Part shown: piece after piece, positions 23,826-32,611 of the stretch
How the letters are laid out: each line of letters begins with the position of its first letter
How positions within the stretch are numbered: position 1 is the first letter of the stretch
Origin: Lachnospiraceae bacterium
GTDB lineage: Bacteria > Bacillota > Clostridia > Lachnospirales > Lachnospiraceae
Length of the DNA: 42,226 bases
Direction of reading: 5' to 3'
Assembly: GCA_021201095.1 (NCBI GenBank)
Contig: JAJQFO010000130.1
Span: forward strand, 1-42,226
Notes under the pieces: model-generated
Databases searched by the model: none
Seen by the model: only the letters and a program-made list of their open reading frames with translations
Told to the model about the DNA's origin: nothing
Made by a program: the position numbers and the translations under genes

Positions 23826-25115
23826 ATGAAAACGGAACGGTTATTTTATCAGGATGCGTACACAAAAGAATTTACCGCAGCGGTATTAGACTGTCGAGAA
23901 GGAAAAAAAGGATTTGAAATTGTGCTTTCGGCAACGGCATTTTATCCGGAGGGCGGCGGGCAGCCCTATGACACGGGAATTTTGCAGCCAATTGTGGAAA
24001 TCTCGCATACAGTATCCGCCCCTGAGTCAGATGCTGCTGCCAGGATGCAGGCGGAAGAAGACGCAAATGCGGATGCGGAAATTCAAACGATGACTGCCGG
24101 GCCGTTGAAAACGGAGGAGTCGGCCATCGTCCATGTCCTGGAGGTTCACGAGAAAAACGGAGAGCTGATCCATTACACGGACGCGCCGCTCGCCGCAGGC
24201 ACAACCGTCTGCGGGAAAATTGACTGGGCACGGCGTTTTGACCTGATGCAGCAGCACTCCGGCGAGCATATTGTGAGCGGGCTGGTTCACGCCGCTTATG
24301 GCTATGACAATGTCGGCTTTCATATGGGCAGCGATGTGATTACAATTGATTTCAATGGAGAACTGGACATGGCAGCTCTGGGGGAGATCGAGGAGAAGAC
24401 CAACGAGGTCATCTGGCAGAACCAGGAGACGCACATTTTCTATCCGTCGGCGGAAGAATTAAAAAAACTGCCCTACCGCAGCAAGAAAGAGCTGACCGGC
24501 GAGGTGCGGATCGTAGAGTTTCCAAACGCCGACATGTGCGCTTGCTGCGGGCTTCATGTGGCCCGTGCTGGCGAGATTGGGATGGTGAAGCTTCTGTCGG
24601 TCGTGAAATTCCGTGAGGGTGTCCGGGTAGAGATGATCAGCGGGAAGCGAGTGCTGGATTACCTGAACATGGTAAATGAGCAGAATCATCAGATTTCTGT
24701 GCTGCTCTCCGCGAAACCTGCTCAGACTGCGGAAGCAGTAATGCGAAGCATGGATGAAAACTATCGCCTGAAGGGCCGGGTGACTGCGCTGGAAGAAAAG
24801 CTCTTTGCACAGGAAGCAGAGCGGCTTGCTGGCACAGGGGACGCACTTTTGCTGGAAAAAGAGATGGATTCGGAGAGTGTGCGCAAGCTGGCTGTGGCGG
24901 TCATGGAGACCTGCGGCGGACGGTGCGCGGTATTTTCAGATAATGGAGACGGTACGTTCAAATACGCAGTCGGCGAGAAGGGCGGCGACCTGCGTACTCT
25001 GGTGAAAGCTTTGAATCAGACATTGAACGGGCGCGGAGGCGGTAAACCATTTTTCGTGCAGGGTTCCGTAAAGACAGATGCCGGCGCGATCCGGGATTTC
25101 TGGGATTCTCTTTAA
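23826..25115 (+). CDS. AlaX-type alanyl-tRNA editing hydrolase with DHHA1 domain
   Basis: About 429 residues. It hydrolyses wrongly charged Ser- or Gly-tRNA(Ala) in trans. The N-domain has FYPEGGGQPYDTG; the editing core has the zinc site HSGEH (QQHSGEHIVSG) and CACCGLHV, and the C-terminal 100 residues form a DHHA1-like domain ending in GRGGGKPFFVQGSV. A low-complexity stretch (about residues 62-100, SAPESDAAARMQAEEDANAD) is inserted between the N-domain and the editing core. The ATG at 23826 is chosen because GGAAAGGCGG lies upstream; the in-frame extension to 23778 adds nothing conserved. It stands alone before the amino-acid transporter promoter. Confidence 0.87.
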   Translation: MKTERLFYQDAYTKEFTAAVLDCREGKKGFEIVLSATAFYPEGGGQPYDTGILQPIVEISHTVSAPESDAAARMQAEEDANADAEIQTMTAGPLKTEESAIVHVLEVHEKNGELIHYTDAPLAAGTTVCGKIDWARRFDLMQQHSGEHIVSGLVHAAYGYDNVGFHMGSDVITIDFNGELDMAALGEIEEKTNEVIWQNQETHIFYPSAEELKKLPYRSKKELTGEVRIVEFPNADMCACCGLHVARAGEIGMVKLLSVVKFREGVRVEMISGKRVLDYLNMVNEQNHQISVLLSAKPAQTAEAVMRSMDENYRLKGRVTALEEKLFAQEAERLAGTGDALLLEKEMDSESVRKLAVAVMETCGGRCAVFSDNGDGTFKYAVGEKGGDLRTLVKALNQTLNGRGGGKPFFVQGSVKTDAGAIRDFWDSL

Positions 25116-25181
25116 GCGGCATAAAGGATAGGACAGGCATTGCGCTGAAAAAACTGCCGTCGATTAATTTCGAAAAAAAGC

Positions 25182-25210
25182 TTGACACAGATTCTGATTT
25201 GAATTATTAT
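25182..25210 (+). promoter_or_regulatory. Consensus promoter of the amino-acid ABC transporter operon
   Basis: TTGACA (25182-25187), a 17-bp spacer, TATTAT (25205-25210). The transcript should begin near 25217, directly before a terminator-like hairpin. Confidence 0.8.
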
Positions 25211-25222
25211 ACGTAAAAAGGC

Positions 25223-25260
25223 AAAGGCGTCTGGGAATATTCCCTGACGCCTTTTTTCGT
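25223..25260 (+). terminator. Terminator-like hairpin at the start of the glnQ transcript (candidate attenuator)
   Basis: AAAGGCGTC (25223-25231) pairs with GACGCCTTT (25246-25254), and inside it GGGAA (25233-25237) pairs with TTCCC (25240-25244) after a T-T mismatch; TTTTTT runs on from 25252. It lies only about 6 nt after the predicted start of transcription and 36 nt before the glnQ ATG, so it may gate operon expression. It could also end read-through from the editing-protein gene. Confidence 0.65.
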
Positions 25261-25290
25261 TGTTTTTTATACTCTGAAGGAGAATTTTTT

Positions 25291-26016
25291 ATGATCAAAC
25301 TGGAAAATGTCAATAAATATTTCGGCGACCTGCATGTGTTAAAGGATGTGAACCTGGAAGTGGCGGAAGGGGAAAAGCTAGTTATCATCGGACCTTCCGG
25401 CTCCGGCAAGTCAACGACGGTCAGGTGCATGAATTTCCTTGAAACTCCGACGAGCGGACATGTGTATATTGACGGCCAGGAGATCACCACCCGGAATAAG
25501 ACAAAGATTGTCCGGGAGAACATGTCGATGGTATTCCAGCAGTTTAACCTGTATCCTCATATGTCCGTTTTGAAAAATCTGACGCTGGCGCCGATGAAGC
25601 TTCATCATAAAAGCAAGGAGGAAGCGGAGCAGCTCGCTTACCACTATCTGGAGGTGGTAGGTCTTAGTGATAAGGCTCATGTATATCCGACTACGCTTTC
25701 GGGCGGTCAGCAGCAGCGTATTGCGATTGCCAGAGCCCTGTGTGCGCAGACGAAGATCATTCTTTTTGATGAGCCGACCTCTGCGCTGGATCCGGAGACG
25801 ATCCAGGAGGTGCTGGATGTCATGATTAAGCTGGCGCATGAGAAGATCACGATGGTTGTAGTGACACATGAGATGGGCTTTGCCCGGGAGGTCGCTGACC
25901 GGGTGGTCTTTATGGCGGACGGCCAGATCCTTGAGGAAGGGACGCCGGATCATTTCTTTGAGAATCCGCAGAATGAGCGGCTGAAGCAGTTCCTTGGGAA
26001 GATTATCCGGAAATAA
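25291..26016 (+). CDS. glnQ: Polar amino-acid ABC transporter ATP-binding protein
   Basis: 241 residues. A single ATPase domain of the GlnQ/HisP type: Walker [11 protein letters not shown]-loop [21 protein letters not shown], signature LSGGQQQR, Walker [15 protein letters not shown] and switch His in [17 protein letters not shown]. It energises uptake of a polar amino acid such as glutamine, glutamate or aspartate. The ATG at 25291 has GAAGGAGAA upstream. The binding protein and two permeases follow after a 444-bp gap containing a decayed copy of this gene's 3' end, so the set is one transport system with a rearranged junction. Confidence 0.93.
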   Translation: MIKLENVNKYFGDLHVLKDVNLEVAEGEKLVIIGPSGSGKSTTVRCMNFLETPTSGHVYIDGQEITTRNKTKIVRENMSMVFQQFNLYPHMSVLKNLTLAPMKLHHKSKEEAEQLAYHYLEVVGLSDKAHVYPTTLSGGQQQRIAIARALCAQTKIILFDEPTSALDPETIQEVLDVMIKLAHEKITMVVVTHEMGFAREVADRVVFMADGQILEEGTPDHFFENPQNERLKQFLGKIIRK

Positions 26017-26041
26017 ATGATATTCTGTAATTCCATTTGCA

Positions 26042-26104
26042 GCAGGTAAGAACCTGTAAAATAAGCGGCTGAAGCAAGTCTCAGGGGAAATTATCAGAAA
26101 ATAG
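26042..26104 (+). pseudogene. Decayed duplicate of the glnQ 3' end
   Basis: In one frame this reads KNL-stop-NKRLKQVSGEIIRK-stop, matching the last residues of the upstream ATPase, [22 protein letters not shown]. The DNA match covers about 55 bp with scattered substitutions and one in-frame TAA. It marks an old tandem duplication or a lost second ATPase gene. The rest of the gap, 26105-26459, shows no gene or strong promoter. Confidence 0.65.
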
Positions 26105-26459
26105 CGGTTTGCTGCAGAGTATCATGACTTTGGTTGGAAATACACAGATTGGAGAAAGATTTGTCCGGTAGATAATTGTGTCGATAGCACTTCAATTCAG
26201 CAGCTGTGCTGTGAAATATCAAGCAGAGCGGCACGGCATCCTGTCTTGAATGGTTATAAAATATGCAATTGTTCAGAGCATTTATATGGCGGTCAGTCCG
26301 CGGAATGTGGACGGTTGTTCTGAATCGTTGCATGAGAGTAGCTGAAAATGCCCGGTTTTCATTCGCAGGTATAAATTGCCCTGTCTGAATTATAAAACGG
26401 GTCGGGGAAGTGAATGATTATTGCTTCCCAGAAAAGTAAAAAAAGCAGGAGGAATCATT

Positions 26460-27341
26460 ATGAAGATGAGAAAATTGCTCGCACTGGGTCTTTCGCTCGC
26501 AATGGCAGTATCTCTTTGCGGAACCATGGCGTTTGCGGAGGAGGAGACAGAAGTAGAGACAGAAGCGGAAACAGAGGCACCGCTGGTCATTACAGAAGAT
26601 ATCCAGGAGATCATTGACCGCGGGGTTCTGCGCGTAGGTGTCAAGAACGCTGTTGAAGGCTTTGGTTATCAGGATACCCTGACAGGTGAATACTCCGGCA
26701 TGGAGATTGACATCGCAAATCTGATCGCGGAAGAGCTTGGCGTAGACGTTGAGTTTACAACGGTTACTGCTGCGACGAGAACGGAGCTTTTGGATTCCGG
26801 CGATATCGACTGTGTCATTGCCACCTTTACGATTACAGATGAGAGAAGAGAAAGCTGGGATTTCTCTACCCCGTACTATACCGACCATGTAACCGTTCTG
26901 GTAAAGGACTCCAGCGAGATCACAGATCTGGAAGGACTTCTTGACAAGACGGTAGGTGTTTCTTCAGGATCTACCTCAGCAAGATCACTGGTAGAGGCGA
27001 TGATTGAAGCAGGTGTGATTGACGGAGAAGGCTACGATGCGGAAACCTTCGACGCGGCACTCTGGACCGACGGCGTATCCTTCCGCCAGTATGACGATTA
27101 TCCCGCAATCTCCACAGCCCTGGAGTCCGACGAAATAGACGCGTTCTGTGTAGACAAGTCAATCTTGGCGATCTACAAGACAGAAGGCCGCTCCTACATT
27201 GATGCAGAGTTTGCTCCGCAGGAGTACGGCGTGGCGACCACTAAGGATTCCGGATTCTCGGCTTATGTAGACACTCTGATCAACCGCTGGCTGAACGACG
27301 GCACGATCGACGGCTTTATCGAGGAGTACGCGCTCGACTGA
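26460..27341 (+). CDS. Amino-acid ABC transporter substrate-binding protein (SBP_bac_3)
   Basis: 293 residues. The signal peptide MKMRKLLALGLSLAMAVSLC continues to AFA and is probably cut before EEE; a Cys at residue 20 lies in VSLCG, a poor lipobox because Leu precedes it. An acidic ET-rich linker (EEETEVETEAETEAP) follows, then the SBP_bac_3 fold: RGVLRVGVKNAVEGFGY, GEYSGMEIDIANLIAEELG, IATFTITDERRESWDFSTPYY and a C-terminal EYGVATTKDSGFSAYVDTLI. It captures an amino acid outside the cell for the permeases that follow. The ATG at 26460 is chosen for AGGAGGAAT upstream; the in-frame extension to 26421 is rejected. A 14-bp hairpin follows the stop codon. Confidence 0.9.
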   Translation: MKMRKLLALGLSLAMAVSLCGTMAFAEEETEVETEAETEAPLVITEDIQEIIDRGVLRVGVKNAVEGFGYQDTLTGEYSGMEIDIANLIAEELGVDVEFTTVTAATRTELLDSGDIDCVIATFTITDERRESWDFSTPYYTDHVTVLVKDSSEITDLEGLLDKTVGVSSGSTSARSLVEAMIEAGVIDGEGYDAETFDAALWTDGVSFRQYDDYPAISTALESDEIDAFCVDKSILAIYKTEGRSYIDAEFAPQEYGVATTKDSGFSAYVDTLINRWLNDGTIDGFIEEYALD

Positions 27342-27410
27342 TGAGCTAAAAACGGCGGTTTCTGCAAAGGTTATGAACAGCTGCAAGTGGTGAATCAATT
27401 GTAAAATAGC

Positions 27411-27453
27411 ACACTTCGGATATCCGCAGGGTATTTCGCGGTGTCCGAAGTGT
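27411..27453 (+). other. Stem-loop between binding-protein and permease genes
   Basis: ACACTTCGGA (27411-27420) pairs with TCCGAAGTGT (27444-27453), with CCGC/GCGG inside. There is no T-run. Such hairpins commonly stabilise the binding-protein message, giving excess binding protein over permease. Confidence 0.6.
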
Positions 27454-27489
27454 CTCTGTAATGAATACTTACAATCTTGGAGGAAAAGA

Positions 27490-28224
27490 ATGTCAGGAAT
27501 TTTTTCGGTGACGGCGTGGCAAAAGGTCTGGACCTACCGGGCGACGTTTCTGCACGGCCTTGCCACTACGGTGCAGACAGCCATACTGGCGATTCTGCTC
27601 GCGATGGTGATCGGCATTGTGCTGGGACTGTTTGCCACAGGCCACAATAAGGTGCTCAAGGCGATTGCGCGTGTTTATGTGGAATTTATCCAGAATACGC
27701 CGGTGATGCTCCAGCTCTGCTTTATTTACTATGCGCTTGCTTTTTCCGGTCACAGCATCGGTATCATCCGCACGGGTATTGTTTCGCTGGGGATTTATCA
27801 TGGCGCCTATATGGCCGAGGTGATCCGTGCCGGCATTGAATCAATTCCAAAGGGGCAGTTTGAGGCCGCCCAGTCACAGGGCTTCAATTATTTTGGAGAA
27901 ATGTATTACATTATTCTGCCGCAGAGTATCAAGATTATTCTTCCTCCAATGGTAAACCAGGTGGTGAACCTGATTAAAAATACCTCCTGCCTGTATATTA
28001 TCGGCGGGACGGATCTGATTTCGCTGACCTACAGCTTTGTGACAGGCGCGACGACAGGAGGCGCATATGGCCCGGCTTATCTGGTGAGCGGCGTTTTATT
28101 CTTTATTATATGCTTCCCATTGTCGAAGATTGCCAGCACCTGGGAGGCAAGACTGAAGCAAAGGGATCAGAGAGTTACGGTTGCCGGACGCGGCAGCACG
28201 GAGAAAGGGGTGGAGAGCGCATGA
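27490..28224 (+). CDS. Amino-acid ABC transporter permease (GlnP/HisQ family)
   Basis: 244 residues with about five membrane segments. HisM-type motifs: FLHGLATTVQTAILAILLAM at the start, FIQNTPVMLQLCFIYYAL, and the EAA loop GIESIPKGQFEAAQSQGFNY with IILPQSIKIILPPMVNQVVN. The ATG at 27490 follows TTGGAGGAAAAGA. It overlaps the next permease by 4 nt (ATGA), so the two are made together and probably form the heterodimeric channel. Confidence 0.92.
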   Translation: MSGIFSVTAWQKVWTYRATFLHGLATTVQTAILAILLAMVIGIVLGLFATGHNKVLKAIARVYVEFIQNTPVMLQLCFIYYALAFSGHSIGIIRTGIVSLGIYHGAYMAEVIRAGIESIPKGQFEAAQSQGFNYFGEMYYIILPQSIKIILPPMVNQVVNLIKNTSCLYIIGGTDLISLTYSFVTGATTGGAYGPAYLVSGVLFFIICFPLSKIASTWEARLKQRDQRVTVAGRGSTEKGVESA

Positions 28225-29006
28225 ATACATGGAAGGCGAGCCTTTCAATGCTTACCAATACCGCGATCCTGCAATATCTGATGAAGGGTGTTGTTTTTAC
28301 TCTGATTATTTCTGTGGTCGCGGTCGGATTCGGAATTCTGATCGGGTCGGTTCTCGCTTTGGTGAGGAATTACTGCAACAGCGGCAGGACCAGGATTTTC
28401 CGCTGGATTGCGACGGTTTATATTGAAGTATTCCGTAATACGCCGCTTCTTCTTTGGATTTTTATCTGCCTGGTTTTCTGCCCGACTCCGTTTTTCCTGG
28501 ATCGGAAAATGTTCGGACTGAATTCCGCGGCGGATGTCAAGCTTCTGTTTAAGGGAGCGGTCGCGTTGGTATTATTTACATCCTCTGTCATCGCGGAAAT
28601 TGTGCGCGGAGGTCTGAATTCTGTGGCGGAGGGACAGTTTGAGGCCGGACATTCGCAGGGCTTCAATACCGTGCAGGTGATGGTTTACATCGTGCTTCCG
28701 CAGGCTTACCGGAATATCATTCCGACCCTGCTTTCTCAGGTCATCACCACGATTAAGGATTCCTCTTATCTGGCAAACGTGGCTGTCATTGAGCTGATGG
28801 CGCGCACCAAGCAGATTATGAGCTCTGCAAACCGTTACAACGGCACGGGAGTCATTAATGTTTCGGACGTATTCGTGTTATTCGGGTTCGCGTGTGTGGT
28901 TTATTTTGTGATCAATTTTACTCTTTCCTGTGTCGTGCGCCACATGCAGAAGCGCATGAAGGAAGGGGCGAAAAAGCCGGCGGATGTGGTGACGGCCGGG
29001 CAGTGA
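28221..29006 (+). CDS. Amino-acid ABC transporter permease, second subunit
   Basis: 261 residues. Same HisM family as its neighbour: LMKGVVFTLIISVVAVGFGI, VEFxNTP-type segment VEVFRNTPLLLW (here IEVFRNTPLLLW), EAA loop GGLNSVAEGQFEAGHSQGFN with VLPQAYRNIIPTLLSQ. The start is the ATG at 28221 within an ATGA overlap; a longer in-frame version starting at 28110 lies inside the upstream gene and is rejected. It ends the transporter operon; no clear terminator is seen in the 139 bp that follow. Confidence 0.92.
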   Translation: MNTWKASLSMLTNTAILQYLMKGVVFTLIISVVAVGFGILIGSVLALVRNYCNSGRTRIFRWIATVYIEVFRNTPLLLWIFICLVFCPTPFFLDRKMFGLNSAADVKLLFKGAVALVLFTSSVIAEIVRGGLNSVAEGQFEAGHSQGFNTVQVMVYIVLPQAYRNIIPTLLSQVITTIKDSSYLANVAVIELMARTKQIMSSANRYNGTGVINVSDVFVLFGFACVVYFVINFTLSCVVRHMQKRMKEGAKKPADVVTAGQ

Positions 29007-29145
29007 CTGGTGATGAATGTCTGACGGCTGGCAGCTGACGCTTCGCAGTTTGTCTCTGAGGATTGATATTAAGCTATCAGGAGTGTAGAGCCTTTGCCGG
29101 ATTGCGGGGAACATATTTCACATGGATAGCGAGGGAGGCGGTAAG

Positions 29146-29754
29146 ATGGACGATCATTTCGTAATTACAATTTCGCGTGAGTTTGCGTCTCTGGGGCGCA
29201 CGGTAGCGCAGAATCTCTCAGAAAAGCTGGGGGTTGAGTTCTGGGACAGGGATATCGTAGAGGCGGCTGCGAAGCGTACCGGACATTCGGTCTCTCTGGT
29301 CAGCGATGAGGAGGAAAAGGCGAAAAGCTCCTTCTTTTTGCGGAAGAATTACAGGATGAGCCTGACTACGTACAATATCAGCGATGAAATTTTCGAGACA
29401 GAAAAAAATATCATACTGGATGCCGCATCAAAAGGCTCCTGCATTATTGTGGGGCGCTGCGGCGATTATATTCTCAGAGACTTTCCCAACCATCTGAGTG
29501 TTTATATTTACGCCCCTTATGAAGAACGGCTGAAAAACTGTGTTGATACACTGATGATGGATGAGAAAACGGCCCGGAAAATGATTCGTGAGGTCGACAT
29601 GGCGCGCACGTATTATCAGAGAAAATACTGTCCCATGATGCGTTCGCCCAGAGATTGTTCGGATCTGATGATTGACAGCTCACGTTTCGGGGTGGAAGGC
29701 ACGGCTGATATGATCGCTGACGCATTGAGGATTCTGCTGCATAAAAATGCATAA
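29146..29754 (+). CDS. Cytidylate kinase-like protein
   Basis: 202 residues. It resembles the cytidylate-kinase-like family: ITISREFASLGRTVAQNLSEKLG at the nucleotide-binding site, EFWDRDIVEAAAKRTG, then SCIIVGRCGDYIL and DMARTYYQRKYC. The P-loop is loose (SREFASLGRT) compared with the usual GSGG form, which is normal for this clade. A nucleotide or small-molecule kinase is likely, with unknown substrate. The ATG at 29146 has GGAGGCGG upstream; the in-frame ATG at 29122 is less likely. The end of the gene carries the first unit of a 16-bp tandem repeat that duplicates its stop codon region. Confidence 0.75.
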   Translation: MDDHFVITISREFASLGRTVAQNLSEKLGVEFWDRDIVEAAAKRTGHSVSLVSDEEEKAKSSFFLRKNYRMSLTTYNISDEIFETEKNIILDAASKGSCIIVGRCGDYILRDFPNHLSVYIYAPYEERLKNCVDTLMMDEKTARKMIREVDMARTYYQRKYCPMMRSPRDCSDLMIDSSRFGVEGTADMIADALRILLHKNA

Positions 29755-29790
29755 AAGGAAAAATGCGTAAAGGGAAAAATGCATAAAAGA
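29743..29790 (+). repeat. 16-bp tandem repeat x 3 at the end of the kinase-like gene
   Basis: AAAAATGCATAAAAGG, AAAAATGCGTAAAGGG and AAAAATGCATAAAAGA follow each other. The first unit contains the stop codon of the kinase-like gene, so slippage here would leave the protein unchanged. Confidence 0.75.
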
Positions 29791-29927
29791 AAAAAGCAGA
29801 TCAAGAGCCTGCGCGGCTGAAACGGCAAAAGGCAAAAAAGCGGAATTGTTATCATGGTTTTAGCAAATGTATAAAAAATGAGTTGTATCCGTTTCAAAAT
29901 TTTTACATTTGTACCGGGAAAATTCCG

Positions 29928-29956
29928 TTGAAAAAAAAGGATAATCATACTATAAT
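29928..29956 (+). promoter_or_regulatory. Promoter of the loaP-aminopeptidase operon
   Basis: TTGAAA (29928-29933), a 17-bp spacer, TATAAT (29951-29956). The transcript should start near 29963, giving a leader of about 150 nt. The leader begins with CTGCGCAAC repeated 14 nt apart. Nothing else is seen between 29791 and 30109. Confidence 0.8.
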
Positions 29957-30109
29957 GGAGACTGCGCAACAAAAACTGCGCAACGTATCCGCACAGCAAA
30001 AATTGTTTTGTGAGTTCGGAGAGTCAGAGAAATCTCGATGAAAGCGTTGCTGGAATCATGAGGCAGGAGTTTGGCTGCCAGACAAAGAGACAGGAGGAGC
30101 CAGGAGACA

Positions 30110-30628
30110 TTGTGGTATGTAATACAGGTTCAGACTGGGTCAGAGGAAAAAACCCGGATTCAGTGTAATACAATTCTTTCATCTCAGGTGCTGCAGCAAT
30201 GCTTTATTCCTTATTATGAAGAGCAGAGAAAGCTCCATGGCGAATGGAGCACCCTGAAAAAGGTTCTTTTTCCAGGATATGTTTTTATGATCACGGATCA
30301 GCTGGACGAGCTGCGTCTGAGCCTGCGGAAGGTTCCGGCAATGACGAAAGTGGTCGGCTTTGGCGACGATATTATCCCGCTTACGGATGAGGAAGTGCTT
30401 TTTCTGGAAGGATTTTGCGGAGAAAAGCAGATTGCAGAGGTTTCCCATGGGGTTCTTGAGGGCAGCAAGGTGCGCATTCTTTCCGGCCCGCTGGTTGGGA
30501 AGGAAGGCTTGATAAAAAAGATTGATTATCATAAGCGCAGGGCCTATTTAGAGATGGATATGTTCGGGCGCAGACAGAATATCCGCCTCGGACTGGAGGT
30601 ACGGATGGAAAAGGTTGATAAAACCTGA
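30110..30628 (+). CDS. loaP: NusG-family antiterminator of the LoaP type
   Basis: 172 residues. NGN domain at the N-terminus (WYVIQVQTGSEEKTR, CFIPYYEEQRKLHGEW, KKVLFPGYVFM), then a C-terminal KOW domain (GSKVRILSGPLVGKEGLIKKID). It binds RNA polymerase and, in the LoaP branch, an RNA hairpin in the leader of long operons, usually for polysaccharides or secondary metabolites. The frame is open from 30071, but the TTG at 30110 matches where NusG proteins begin (WYVIQV) and has AGGAGGAG about 11 nt upstream, so I place the start there. The downstream gene is an aminopeptidase, not a polysaccharide operon, so its target is elsewhere or unknown. Confidence 0.82.
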   Translation: MWYVIQVQTGSEEKTRIQCNTILSSQVLQQCFIPYYEEQRKLHGEWSTLKKVLFPGYVFMITDQLDELRLSLRKVPAMTKVVGFGDDIIPLTDEEVLFLEGFCGEKQIAEVSHGVLEGSKVRILSGPLVGKEGLIKKIDYHKRRAYLEMDMFGRRQNIRLGLEVRMEKVDKT

Positions 30629-30659
30629 TTCGATTCGTTTTTTTATGGAGGAATCGGAC

Positions 30660-32450
30660 ATGATTGATGAAAGAATTGAAGCTTTGCGCGCACGCATGGC
30701 GGAAATCGGGGTGGACGCATACCTGGTGCCGACCGATGATTTTCACGGTTCGGAATATGTGGGTGAATATTTTAAGTGCAGACAGTTTATTACGGGATTT
30801 ACCGGATCCGCCGGGACGGCAGTGATTACCCGGGATATGGCGGGACTCTGGACAGACGGACGCTACTTCATCCAGGCAGCGGAGCAGATTGCCGGCAGTC
30901 AGGTACAGCTCTTTAAGATGGGAGAGCCGGGCGTACCGACGATTCATGAGTTTCTGAAGCAGAATCTGGGAGAAGGCGCCTGCCTGGGTTTTGACGGGCG
31001 TACGGTCAGTGATGGCGAGGCCGGAGAGCTTTCGGAGCTCATGGAGGAGAAGCATGGTTCCATTCGGGGAGATCTGGATCTGGTCGGGGATATCTGGACA
31101 GATCGGCCTGCCCTTCCCTCAGAGCAGGTATTTGAGCTGGATGAGCAGTGGACCGGCGAATCGCGGGCTGTACGGATTGAGAGAGTACGCGCGTTCATGA
31201 AGGAGCGGGGAGCGGATATATTTCTTCTGACTTCGCTGGATGACATTGCCTGGATGCTGAATATCCGCGGCGGAGATATCCATTGCTGCCCGGTGGTGCT
31301 TTCCTATTTGGCCATGAGCCAGAACGATGTGATGCTTTTTACCAATGAAAAAGCGTATCCGGATGAGGTAAAACGTGCGCTGCTTGCGGACGGCGTGCAT
31401 CTGAAAACCTATGATCTGATTTACGCGTATGCTTCCGGGATCCCGTCCTGGTACAAGGTGCTGCTTTGCAAACGTAAGGTTAACAGCCTGCTGACCTCCC
31501 TGATCCCGGAGGGAGTAACGGTGCTGGATGAAGAGAATCCTACGACCATTTTCAAGGCGGTGAAGACGCCGAGAGAAGTGGAAAATGAGCGTACGGCTCA
31601 TATCAAAGACGGCGTGGCGCTGACGAAATTTATCTATTGGCTGAAGAAAAATGTCGGAAAGATTCCCATGACGGAAATCAGTGCGGGCGAAAAGCTGTAC
31701 GCGCTGCGCAGCGAGCAGGAGCATTTTATGGGGAACAGTTTTGACGCGATTATTTCCTATGGCCCGCATGCCGCGATCAACCATTACTCGGCGACGCCTG
31801 AGACGGATATTCCGATAGAGGCAAAGGGGCTGCTGCTTGCGGATACGGGCGGCCATTATCTGGAAGGGACGACGGACGTGACGCGGACCATCGTGATGGG
31901 GCCGGTCAGCGACGAGCAGAAGCAGTGTTTTACGGCTGTGCTTCGCGGCACACTGAATCTGGCGGCGGCGAAATTCCGCTATGGCGCGACCGGACTGAAT
32001 CTGGACTATCTGGCGCGCGGACCGCTCTGGGAGATGGGCAAGGATTTCAATCATGGGACCGGGCACGGCGTTGGCTATTTTCTGAATGTCCATGAGGGAC
32101 CCAACAGCTTTCACTGGAAAAAGACGGCGACCAGACGGGCCGATACGGTGTTTGAGGAAGGCATGATTACCTCCGACGAGCCTGGGTATTACGTAGAGGG
32201 CGCTTACGGCATCCGCCATGAAAACCTGCTTGTGTGTGTAAAGGATGAGGAGAGTGAATTCGGCCAGTTTATGCGCTTTGAGCATCTGACAATGGCTCCC
32301 TTTGATCTTGACGCAGTCGTGCCGGAGCAGATGACGGGCCGCGAGAGGGCGCTTCTGAACGCTTATCATCAGGACGTGTATGAGAAAATCGCGCCCCATC
32401 TGGAGGAAGAAGAGAGACTCTGGCTGCGTGAGGCGACCAGGGCGATCTGA
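30660..32450 (+). CDS. Xaa-Pro aminopeptidase (M24B, aminopeptidase P)
   Basis: 596 residues, the long form of aminopeptidase P with two creatinase-like N-terminal domains (RIEALRARMAEIGVDAYLVP, FTGSAGTAVIT, DGRYFIQA) and a pita-bread catalytic domain. Metal ligands are visible in LLADTGGHYLEGTTDVTRTI (two Asp), HGTGHGVGYFLNVHEGP (His), SDEPGYY and GIRHENL (Glu). It removes N-terminal residues preceding proline in the cytoplasm. The ATG at 30660 has GGAGGAATCGGAC upstream and lies 31 nt after the loaP stop, so the two share a transcript. Confidence 0.92.
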   Translation: MIDERIEALRARMAEIGVDAYLVPTDDFHGSEYVGEYFKCRQFITGFTGSAGTAVITRDMAGLWTDGRYFIQAAEQIAGSQVQLFKMGEPGVPTIHEFLKQNLGEGACLGFDGRTVSDGEAGELSELMEEKHGSIRGDLDLVGDIWTDRPALPSEQVFELDEQWTGESRAVRIERVRAFMKERGADIFLLTSLDDIAWMLNIRGGDIHCCPVVLSYLAMSQNDVMLFTNEKAYPDEVKRALLADGVHLKTYDLIYAYASGIPSWYKVLLCKRKVNSLLTSLIPEGVTVLDEENPTTIFKAVKTPREVENERTAHIKDGVALTKFIYWLKKNVGKIPMTEISAGEKLYALRSEQEHFMGNSFDAIISYGPHAAINHYSATPETDIPIEAKGLLLADTGGHYLEGTTDVTRTIVMGPVSDEQKQCFTAVLRGTLNLAAAKFRYGATGLNLDYLARGPLWEMGKDFNHGTGHGVGYFLNVHEGPNSFHWKKTATRRADTVFEEGMITSDEPGYYVEGAYGIRHENLLVCVKDEESEFGQFMRFEHLTMAPFDLDAVVPEQMTGRERALLNAYHQDVYEKIAPHLEEEERLWLREATRAI

Positions 32451-32611
32451 GAAAGCCTGAGAGCGGTATTAGCAACGCAGTATTTATAATTTTAATATAA
32501 ATGCCGCGTAAGCGGCGGACAGAGGAAGCATTTTACGAATAAAAATGCATCTGCGAAAAGACCGATGCATTAAGTGAGAGTCATAAAACCTGATAAAGAA
32601 TTCTGGTATAG

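Noticed and set aside
25182..25290. A T-box leader before the amino-acid transporter
   Set aside because: The leader is only about 70 nt and lacks the conserved T-box sequence and specifier stem.
31119..32399. A 426-codon minus-strand frame opposite the Xaa-Pro aminopeptidase
   Set aside because: Antisense shadow of a conserved enzyme with all catalytic residues on the plus strand; no recognisable family.
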